From Phycisphaerae bacterium (lineage in GTDB: Bacteria > Planctomycetota > Phycisphaerae > Sedimentisphaerales > SG8-4): a DNA stretch of 6,777 nucleotides. This document shows positions 1-6,600 of this stretch, one piece after another. Each line of letters begins with the position of its first letter. Position 1 is the first letter of the stretch. A program made the translations under genes and the position numbers. Location of the stretch: the NCBI GenBank assembly GCA_030613765.1, contig JAUWLI010000164.1:1-6777 (forward strand), written 5' to 3'. The notes under the pieces were generated by a model. The model did no database searches and was not told the origin of the DNA. It saw only the letters and a program-made list of their open reading frames with translations.

Positions 1-450
1 GATGCCGTGGGGTTTCTCTACGAATACGTGCTTTCCCGCCTTGATTGCTGTCATGGTATGGAGGGGATGGAACTTGGCCGCGTTGGCAATCACTACCACG
101 TCCGACGATTCGATCACGTGCTTGTAGCCGTCGAAGCCGGCGAAGCAGTGGTCGTCGTCTACAGTGACCTGGTCTTTTTTCTGTTCTTTGAGGATTTGGC
201 GTTTGCCTTTGACGCGGTCCATGAAGATGTCGCACATCGCAACCAGCCGGGTGCCGGGGTCTGCTGTTAGTGCCTGGGCGGCGGCGCCGGTGTTACGTCC
301 ACCGCAGCCAATCATGCCCACGCGGATGATATCGCTGCCGCCGGCATAGGCAACTTCGCCTGTAGTCAATTTACTTGCCAGCGCACCCCCTGCTAAAGCT
401 GCCGTACTTTTCAGGAATTTGCGCCGTGTCGTATTTTGTGAAGCATCCAT
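1..450 (-). CDS. Gfo/Idh/MocA-family oxidoreductase with Tat signal, partial (N-terminal 150 residues)
   Basis: The first 150 codons of an NAD(P)-dependent oxidoreductase of the Gfo/Idh/MocA family are visible; the rest lies beyond the left edge. A twin-arginine signal is plain: TTRRKFLK at residues 7-14, followed by a small-residue hydrophobic stretch (A17-L28), so export by the Tat pathway is predicted. The Rossmann fold starts at about residue 41 (IIRVGMIGCGGRNTG), with the dinucleotide-binding glycines at 48, 50 and 51. A conserved Asp after the second strand lies in AMCDIF, and the family signature E-K-P is at 145-147. The catalytic and C-terminal domains are not visible, so the substrate is unknown. 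It is a paralogue of the gene at 1562-2926, sharing for example IGCGGR-x-TGAA-x-QAL and GFDGYK. It is the last visible gene of the leftward operon, 45 bases after the FGE-like gene. ATG 450 is preferred over in-frame ATG 459 because of Shine-Dalgarno spacing. Confidence 0.9.
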   Translation of the reverse strand, partial: MDASQNTTRRKFLKSTAALAGGALASKLTTGEVAYAGGSDIIRVGMIGCGGRNTGAAAQALTADPGTRLVAMCDIFMDRVKGKRQILKEQKKDQVTVDDDHCFAGFDGYKHVIESSDVVVIANAAKFHPLHTMTAIKAGKHVFVEKPHGI

Positions 451-458
451 TGGACTCA

Positions 459-463
459 TCCTT
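459..463 (-). promoter_or_regulatory. Ribosome binding site deciding the start at 450
   Basis: On the minus strand the core AAGGA lies 8 bases before ATG 450. It overlaps the alternative in-frame ATG at 459, which would have almost no spacing. This favours a protein beginning MDASQN over one beginning MSPMDA. Confidence 0.55.
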
Positions 464-495
464 TCATTTATTGCGTTCTATTTGCCTGAACGTGT

Positions 496-1503
496 TTATT
501 TTGGTTCTATAGAACTGGCTATCCGAAAACCTATAATATCCATTTCGGGCAGCCACCACTTGCTCTTGGGTATCTGTGGGTCGCCGAAGCGCCACCAATC
601 CTCTTCGAAGGCCCTGGCTGCGCAGCGAAGCTCCTCTATCGAGCTGCTATAGTCACCACCGCGAGCTACGTGCACCTTACCGCTCTTTGGTCCTCGCGGA
701 TTGACGGCCGGGCTTTTTTTGGCGGCATCCTTGTATGCCTCGGGACTGTAGAAGTCGTAAACCCATTCACGAACGTTGCCCTGCATATCATATAAGCCCC
801 GGCTATTGGGTTTTTTCCTGGCCACCTCGCCGGTCTCATCATCAGAATTGGCTTCATAACAGGCGAAATCCACAAGTCGTTTTTTGTCGTTTCCAAAGCC
901 GAAGACATTAGTGGTGCCTGTACGGCAGGCATATTCCCATTCGGCTTCTTGCGGTAAGGGATATTTCCTGCCCGTCTTTTTTGAAAGCCACTTACAGAAA
1001 ACCGTGGCGTTGTGCCAGGTCATCCCCATGGCTGGATGCTTCTTCTCATACCCCATCGTAAGGTCCCCGTAAACGGGTGTAGGGCCGCTAATCGTGTCAA
1101 CGTCATCCTTACTTTGCTTAGCTTCCTTTTCTGCCTTTTCCTCTTCGAAGAAGTCTTTCTTTGAAGTCATCGTCTCCCGATAGTAGGCCATAAAAAGCTC
1201 AATGGTAGTCTCTGTCGTACAGAGGTAAAAAGGCTTGATGCGTACTTTGTGCTGTGGTCCTTCATCGTCTTTGCGGCCTGGTTCATCCTTTGGGCTTCCC
1301 ATTTCAAACGTTCCACCGGGAACAAGTACCATATTGAATGATATCTTATCACCACTCTTGGACGTAATAGTTTCGGTATATTTTTTCTTGTGATCACGTT
1401 CTTTACCTTCCACGTCCGGAGACTGACAGGCAACGACGCTAATGGCGAACAGCGCCAAATATGTGACCACACGATAAGAAACAATGCTGTAGCGTTGCAT
1501 CAT
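496..1503 (-). CDS. FGE-sulfatase/SUMF1-domain lipoprotein
   Basis: This 335-residue protein has a formylglycine-generating-enzyme-like (PF03781-type) domain. Residues 12-26 form a hydrophobic signal ending in a lipobox, V-V-A-C26, so a lipid-anchored envelope protein is predicted. Family hallmarks follow in order: MVLVPGGTFEMGSP (58-71), HPAMGMTWHNATVFCKWL (156-173), a P-L-P-x-E-A-E-W-E-Y-A block (182-192), GLYDMQGNVREWV (236-248), VARGGDYSS (279-287) and the terminal GFRIA (325-329). True aerobic FGEs have a catalytic Cys pair just after the RGG motif. Here that stretch reads SSSIEELRC with a single Cys294, so genuine sulfatase activation is doubtful and the domain may serve a binding or structural role. 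A lysine/glutamate-rich insert at 113-136 is unusual. AAGG at 1508-1511 is 4 bases from ATG 1503 and 7 from the adjacent ATG 1500, so the true start may be one codon later. It lies between the two oxidoreductase genes, 58 and 45 bases away, and is probably co-transcribed with both. Confidence 0.9.
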   Translation of the reverse strand: MMQRYSIVSYRVVTYLALFAISVVACQSPDVEGKERDHKKKYTETITSKSGDKISFNMVLVPGGTFEMGSPKDEPGRKDDEGPQHKVRIKPFYLCTTETTIELFMAYYRETMTSKKDFFEEEKAEKEAKQSKDDVDTISGPTPVYGDLTMGYEKKHPAMGMTWHNATVFCKWLSKKTGRKYPLPQEAEWEYACRTGTTNVFGFGNDKKRLVDFACYEANSDDETGEVARKKPNSRGLYDMQGNVREWVYDFYSPEAYKDAAKKSPAVNPRGPKSGKVHVARGGDYSSSIEELRCAARAFEEDWWRFGDPQIPKSKWWLPEMDIIGFRIASSIEPK

Positions 1504-1561
1504 TACACCTTACATATTAACACTTGAACAAATTGTCACTATATACGAACCAAACGAAATC

Positions 1562-2926
1562 TTAGTATTCCCTGTCTTTTAGCTTACCCGGCTGTGGGAC
1601 GGGATATTTGCCATCGGGCCCGGCCTGAAGAGGCGCCGGGGAATCCATCGTTAGCTTATCGACATCCGGGGCAAACTCGTGCTTACAGTTGAGGATATCG
1701 TCGAAGGTTATGACCTGGCCTGTGTGGGCGGCCATGCGGCCCATAGAGTTCACAAGGCTTGCTTCGGCGCCGCGCTTTGCTTCGTTGTAAGGCTTGTCCT
1801 TACGAATGGCGTCGATCAGGTCGTCCCATTCGAGCTGGTACGGGCTCGGCTCGGGTTGCGGGACTTTCCAAATCAGGTTCTCGCTCGTCATATTGTGCCC
1901 TTTGTAAGTACGGACCCTGCCCGGATGATGGCCGCGTGTCGAGACGACTCCCGAACCTTTAGTACCGTGGACATAGCTGTCGAATCCACCTTTACAGCCG
2001 CTGATGGCCCGGCCGTAGTAGAAAAACTTGGTTCCGTCCGGGTAAGTGTATTCCACAGAGTAGTTGTCGAAATTCTGGTCGACTGCATTGCCGCGGTAGT
2101 GTCGGCCGCCAGAGGCATGGGCTTCGACTGGCCAGGCACCTTTCATCCACGAACACTCGTCTATCTGATGAATATAGTAGTCGCTGTACATGCCGGCGCT
2201 GGCCCACAGGAAGCTGTGGAACTTCTGGATCTGCCAGAGAAGCTCGCTGATACCGTCCGGCTTGGGACCTACAGCGCACGCCCGGCCGCCCATCCTGTAC
2301 GCTCTCATCATGACAATATCGCCGATCTCGCCGTCATCGATACGGCGTTTCAGCTCCTGCCGGCCCCGGCAATGGCGGATCATAAGGCCGACACCAACCT
2401 TGAGATTCTTCTTAACAGACTCTTCAGCGAGTTTAAACAACTTGCGTGTTGACGGGCCGTCGACGGTAACGGGCTTTTCCATAAAGACGTGCAGGCCCTT
2501 TTTAATTGCGTATCCAAAATGCACCCAGCGGAATGCCGGGGGCGTTGCAAAAATCGCCACATCACCTTTATCAAGACAGTCCATCGCCTTCTTGTAACCG
2601 TCAAAGCCGAGGAACTGGCGGTCCTTAGGCACGTCCACTTTTTTAGAGTGCCGGCCTTTCAAACTCTTGTAACTGCGGGCAAGACGGCTCTCGAAAACAT
2701 CTGCCAGGGCAACGAGCTTCATTGGCCCGTTTTTGACTGAAAGGGCTTGTGATGCTGCTCCTGTGCCCCGGCCACCGCAGCCGATCAGGACCACCTTGAT
2801 GGTATTGTTCTCACCTGCATAAATGCGCGGAACGATACCCGCCATTACGGCCGAAGTTGCTGCGATCCGGCCGGTATTCTTCAGAAAATCGCGACGAGAT
2901 GTGTTTTTTCTCGTGTTTTCGCTCAT
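1562..2926 (-). CDS. Gfo/Idh/MocA-family oxidoreductase with Tat signal
   Basis: This complete 454-residue protein belongs to the Gfo/Idh/MocA family, NAD(P)-dependent enzymes that oxidise or reduce sugars, inositols and related compounds. The Tat motif SRRDFLK (10-16) and a hydrophobic stretch to about residue 37 predict a folded, exported, periplasmic enzyme. The Rossmann fold begins at residue 43 with GCGGRG (49-54), D76 ends the second strand, and the signature EKP is at 150-152. The C-terminal substrate domain includes W241-x14-DECSW (256-260), with H253 and D256 in the position usually occupied by the catalytic His/Asp region. The extended tail (about 410-454) is Pro-rich. Length is usual for the planctomycete Tat-exported subgroup. 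ATG 2926 has an excellent Shine-Dalgarno, AGGAGG, 9 bases upstream. It is the promoter-proximal gene of the leftward operon. The substrate cannot be named from sequence. Confidence 0.95.
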   Translation of the reverse strand: MSENTRKNTSRRDFLKNTGRIAATSAVMAGIVPRIYAGENNTIKVVLIGCGGRGTGAASQALSVKNGPMKLVALADVFESRLARSYKSLKGRHSKKVDVPKDRQFLGFDGYKKAMDCLDKGDVAIFATPPAFRWVHFGYAIKKGLHVFMEKPVTVDGPSTRKLFKLAEESVKKNLKVGVGLMIRHCRGRQELKRRIDDGEIGDIVMMRAYRMGGRACAVGPKPDGISELLWQIQKFHSFLWASAGMYSDYYIHQIDECSWMKGAWPVEAHASGGRHYRGNAVDQNFDNYSVEYTYPDGTKFFYYGRAISGCKGGFDSYVHGTKGSGVVSTRGHHPGRVRTYKGHNMTSENLIWKVPQPEPSPYQLEWDDLIDAIRKDKPYNEAKRGAEASLVNSMGRMAAHTGQVITFDDILNCKHEFAPDVDKLTMDSPAPLQAGPDGKYPVPQPGKLKDREY

Positions 2927-2935
2927 AGTGATTGT

Positions 2936-2941
2936 CCTCCT
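2936..2941 (-). promoter_or_regulatory. Strong Shine-Dalgarno of the first oxidoreductase
   Basis: A perfect AGGAGG on the minus strand lies 9 bases before ATG 2926. It is much stronger than the AAGGA and AAGG sites of the two downstream genes, suggesting higher translation of the first gene of the operon. Confidence 0.75.
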
Positions 2942-3021
2942 ACTATGCTGCTGTTTAATTAAAATGCTATCCTCGTTCCAGAAGTTACCATTGGCTTTTG
3001 GTGAATTGCCTCACTGTTTCC

Positions 3022-3045
3022 AGGTCATTATAAGCAAGGTAACTT
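3022..3045 (+). repeat. Two-part direct repeat, copy 1 (AGGTCA-N8-AAGGTAACTT)
   Basis: AGGTCA at 3022-3027 is followed after 8 bases by AAGGTAACTT at 3036-3045. The same pair recurs at 3177-3202. This copy would lie in the 5' leader, just downstream of the candidate start point near 3080. An isolated inverted half, AAGTTACC, is at 2982-2989. It is a possible regulator binding site. Confidence 0.45.
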
Positions 3046-3086
3046 ACTTGAACTGATGGATTTACGCTATCCACCTTGGTTGTCCA

Positions 3087-3114
3087 TGTATACCATAATT
3101 GCTGTGTTTGTCAA
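3087..3114 (-). promoter_or_regulatory. Candidate sigma-70-like promoter of the leftward operon
   Basis: On the minus strand a perfect -35 box TTGACA (3114-3109) is followed after 16 bases by TATACA (3092-3087), a 4-of-6 match to the -10 consensus. A transcript would start near 3080 and have a leader of about 150 bases before ATG 2926. The boxes are seen directly; use as a promoter is inferred. Confidence 0.4.
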
Positions 3115-3176
3115 TAGTTTATGTACGAGCTGATTTGAGTTTTTTGCCATGATGTAAGTATGGTGCATTTTGACAA

Positions 3177-3202
3177 AGGTCACAGATGATAAAAGGTAAC
3201 TT
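3177..3202 (+). repeat. Two-part direct repeat, copy 2 (AGGTCA-N10-AAGGTAACTT)
   Basis: AGGTCA at 3177-3182 is followed after 10 bases by AAGGTAACTT at 3193-3202. The 10-base element is identical to copy 1 and displaced by 157 bases. This copy lies upstream of the candidate -35 box of the leftward promoter, so the two copies bracket that promoter. Confidence 0.45.
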
Positions 3203-3240
3203 GTTGGGTATATAAGACTACATAAGCAAGAAGTTAGAAT

Positions 3241-3305
3241 GGGGGGCGGTAAGATTCGAACCTGCGACCAATGGATTATTGGCCCGCTGCTTTAATCTCT
3301 TAAGC
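3241..3305 (-). pseudogene. Degenerate tRNA-like sequence, possibly from tRNA-Met(CAT)
   Basis: Read on the minus strand, this stretch keeps tRNA spacing. It has a D-stem GCTT/AAGC (3305-3302 and 3292-3289) with a 9-base loop, an anticodon arm GCGGG-CCAATAA-TCCAT, a 5-base variable loop TGGTC, a T-arm GCAGG-TTCGAAT-CTTAC, and a 3' acceptor strand CGCCCCC plus a discriminator base. It looks decayed. The upstream bases do not supply a GGGGGCG-type 5' acceptor strand, the D-loop lacks the GG pair, U33 is replaced by C, and the anticodon stem and T-stem each carry a mismatch. The loop differs from a tRNA-Met loop (CTCATAA) at two positions. The stem differences from an ideal stem are all C-to-T or G-to-A transitions. 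No CCA is encoded. The source isotype remains uncertain. Confidence 0.55.
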
Positions 3306-3526
3306 CTCATCGAAGTAAAGACTTACGGCAAAGCCAGGCAGATGCTTACAAATCAGCTTATAAACAAAATCCAAAAAGCCGCGTATATTTTGATAGCCAA
3401 TGACTGGCGCAGACATACTGAACGGGTAGGTGCATAAACAAACCGATGAGCACCTGTTTCTCGCTACATAGGGACATGTTAAGACGGTAATTTTGGTAAA
3501 AATCCGAGGTCTGAGGGCAATAGTCA

Positions 3527-3556
3527 TTGACTAAACTACTCAATATATGTTAAAAT
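3527..3556 (+). promoter_or_regulatory. Candidate sigma-70-like promoter of the CotH gene
   Basis: TTGACT (3527-3532, 5 of 6 to the -35 consensus) and TAAAAT (3551-3556, 5 of 6 to the -10 consensus) are 18 bases apart. Transcription would begin near 3563, giving a leader of about 97 bases before ATG 3660. This is the best-placed such pair upstream of the gene. Confidence 0.4.
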
Positions 3557-3643
3557 AGATAAAATTCATGTAACCGATAATTAGAATTTTTAGGCCCTGA
3601 AGCGACAAAGATAAAATCGCGATTAGTGGCCCAAAACGTCAAT

Positions 3644-3651
3644 GAGGAAAG
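3644..3651 (+). promoter_or_regulatory. Ribosome binding site of the CotH gene
   Basis: GAGGAAAG lies upstream of ATG 3660, with about 12 bases between GAGG and the start. This is a little long but the only purine-rich match there. It supports the start that gives a clean signal peptide. Confidence 0.45.
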
Positions 3652-3659
3652 AAATATAG

Positions 3660-6600
3660 ATGCTTAGATCAGTTAAAACCTCATTGCTATCACTCGTGTT
3701 GATAGCAATTTTGGCCTGTTCGACTGGTGTTCAAGCTCAAATCGTAGGTGATTTGAATGCAGACCATGTAGTTGATTCCAAAGATGTTCAGGCTTTTGCC
3801 TGGCAGTGGTTGGCCCCGTACTGCCTCACCCTTGATTGCATTGCCGACCTGAATGGCGCTAATGGGGTTAATATAGCCGATTTTGCCCTGCTGGCAAACA
3901 ATTGGCAGAAAGTAGACCCCCACATCGTCATTAACGAGTTTATGGCGAGCAACGCCAGCCAGCCGCCATTTGATCCGAACGAGCTGCTGGATGGAGACGG
4001 CGAATCATCCGCCTGGATTGAGATTTACAATCCGACCGAAACAACTGTTAATCTGGATGGCTGGTATCTGACCGACAATAAAAACGACCTGACCAAGTGG
4101 CAATTCCCGAACGGTCTACAGGTTAAGTCTGGTGAGTTCCTGATTATCTTTGCCTCACAGAAGACGTTCGAGGAAAACCCGCTGAATTACCCATATCTTG
4201 ACCCTAACGGTCACTATCACACCAACTTCGAGCTCGACATGGGCGGAGATTATCTGGCGCTGGTAGCTGATGACGGTAATACCATCGCCCACCAGTTCTT
4301 TCCGGAATACCCTCAACAGTTGACCAATGTCTCATATGGTATGGCGCAGCACGCCACGATGCTCGTGCCAACAGGCGCGACCGCTTCTTATTACGTGCCC
4401 ACCGATGGCGATGCGGGTCTGGGCACTGATTGGACTGATGTCGATTTTGATGATTCAACTTGGAATACGGGACCGACCAGCCTCGGCTTCGGAAGTGGGG
4501 CTGGCACTGATGTGCAGCAGCAGATGCTAAATGTTAATGCCTCGCTGTGGATACGCATTGAATTTGACCTCGGAGAGATTGACCCTGACCTTTTTGAAAC
4601 GCTGATATTGCGAATGAAGTACGAGGATGGGGGCGTTGCGTATCTCAACGGCCAGTACCTTACGAAGGGAAACGCGCCCGGCTCATTGCCCTGGAATTCA
4701 ACAGCCCTGTCCGACCGTCCGATTGAGGATTCTTCGGTCTTCGAGGAGATCAACCTTCTGGCCTACTTACACCTGTTAAGATCTGGTGTGAATGTTTTGG
4801 CTATCCACGGGCTCAATGACATCAAGAATAATGGTGAATTTCTGATTCTGCCCGAGTTGGTCGTCGCGAGGATCCTGGCGACCCCGCAATACTTCACGAC
4901 ATCTACACCGGGCACATTTAACATTTCCGGTGCGATGGGAGTTGTCTCAGATGTCTGGCTCAGCACCGAGCGGACTTTTTATACCGGCCCGCCGGATTGG
5001 CATATCGATTTGACATTGTCTAACGGGCCGAAGGGCGCCAAGATTCGTTACACTCTCGATGGTTCGCTTCCAACGATAACCCACGGATCTACCTATGATC
5101 CTGCGATTGATCCACCGCTTGAAATCGATAAGACGACCATCATTCGGGCGGTTGCGGTCAAGCCGGGCTGGCTCGATTCCAAGGTCGAAACGCACACATA
5201 CATATTTCTCGATGATGTTATCCAGCAGCCTCCCTATCCTTCGGGATTTCCCACCAGCGGCTGGGGGCACGCTGGGCCGGACTACGAGATGGACCCGGTA
5301 GTAGTGAGCACTCACGGCACTTCAATAAAAGAGGACCTCAAGGCCGTCCCGACTCTCTCGCTCGTGATGGATGTCAACGACTGGGTTGGAAGTGGTGGTC
5401 AGGGTATTTACCCACAGGGAGAGACGATAGAGCGGGCAGTCTCGGCTGAAATGATCTTCCCTGAAGGTGACGAGGGCTTCCAGATTGACTGCGCAGTAAT
5501 GATTGTCGGGGGAAGTAGCACAAACAGATGGAAGATGGACAAACTCTCTATGAGATTAAAATTCAAGGGTGAGTATGGACCGACTGAGCTTAGATTCCCG
5601 GTATTTGGCGATGAAGCAACCGACCAGTTTGACACACTTGTTTTGGACGCCCGCATGAATAACAGTTGGGGCTATGGTGGCGGTGTTTTAGTTCGCGGGA
5701 CTCGACCGTGGATCATGGGCCGGTCGGTATATCAGCGGGATGTTGCCCAATACGCGCGAGACCAATTTGTATCTGACATTCAAAATGCCATGGGCGGTTA
5801 TGGCACGTACGGCAGGCATGTCCACCTGTATCTAAATGGTCTGTACTGGGGATTGTATTGGCTGCATGAAAGGCCGGATGAGCACTTCGCTGCCTCTTAC
5901 TTCGGTGGTGACGATGATGACTACGATGTCCTAAAACACAACTCGTCAACGGTTATCCACGGCACAGGCGACAGCTACAGCGATATGTTCGATATTGCCA
6001 ACAGCGGGCTTGGGAGCAATGCTCAGTACCTGTTAATTCAACAATACTTGGATGTCCCCAACTTTATCGATTACATGATTACCAATTTTTACGTTGGCAA
6101 CACGGATTGGGCGCATCAAAACTGGTATGCCACAAGTGGGCGCGTAGATCCTGATGGTCGGTGGCGATACCATAGTTGGGACGCCGAGCACTCGATGGAG
6201 AATCTCTACGAAGACGTAACCGGTAAGGACAACAGCGGTGGTCCTACTGGACTCCATCAACGGTTGAGCCAAAACAATGAGTACAGGCTGCTCTTTGCTG
6301 ACCATGTGCATCGGCACTTTTTCAATGATGGTGTGCTCACCCCTGAGGGCTCTGCGGCGCTGTACACTGTCCGGCTCAACGAGGTTGAACATGCAATTGT
6401 AGGAGAGTCTGCACGCTGGGGCGATAATCAGATAGACAAGTATGCGTATATCCGTTATATGCGTGACCCCCATTGGCTGCTTGAGCGCGACTGGCAGCTA
6501 AACACCTACATCCCGGAGCGAACAGCGATTGTCTTGGATGACATAAAGAACAGAAGCCTCTATCCGGACGTGAGCGCTCCGGTCTTTTATATCAACGGTT

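Larger units (their letters stand above)
2927..3659. other. 733-base divergent intergenic region without a supported gene
   Basis: This AT-rich region separates the leftward operon from the rightward CotH gene. No frame gives a convincing protein; the short open frames of 61 to 77 codons have no recognisable domain or good ribosome site. It contains the candidate promoters, the paired repeat and the tRNA-like relic listed separately. A perfect 10-base palindrome, TTTAATTAAA, lies at 2954-2963 just upstream of the Shine-Dalgarno of the oxidoreductase. Apart from these I see nothing to annotate between about 3306 and 3526. Confidence 0.7.

Noticed and set aside
1504..1561. Possible internal promoter between the first oxidoreductase and the FGE-like gene
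   Set aside because: AT-rich with a TAATAT, but no -35 box at acceptable spacing; co-transcription from upstream is simpler.
1679..2452. A 257-codon plus-strand open frame
   Set aside because: It lies fully antisense to the clearly coding oxidoreductase at 1562-2926 and resembles no known protein; it is a shadow of that gene.
3241..3305. A functional tRNA gene
   Set aside because: No matching 5' acceptor strand, no U33, no GG in the D-loop, and mismatches in two stems; it is treated as a relic instead.
3342..3437. A 31-codon plus-strand open frame beginning MLTNQLINK and ending RVGA
   Set aside because: The peptide looks protein-like and the frame stays open upstream through the tRNA-like stretch, but it is short, lacks a good ribosome site and matches no family I recognise.
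3399..3529. Inverted repeat CAATGACT / AGTCATTG about 115 bases apart
   Set aside because: Only 8 bases long, widely separated and with no flanking structure; expected by chance in AT-rich DNA of this length.
3300..3543. Two overlapping minus-strand open frames of 75 and 61 codons
   Set aside because: They overlap in different frames, show no domain or signal, and one ends inside the tRNA-like relic; they look like chance open frames.
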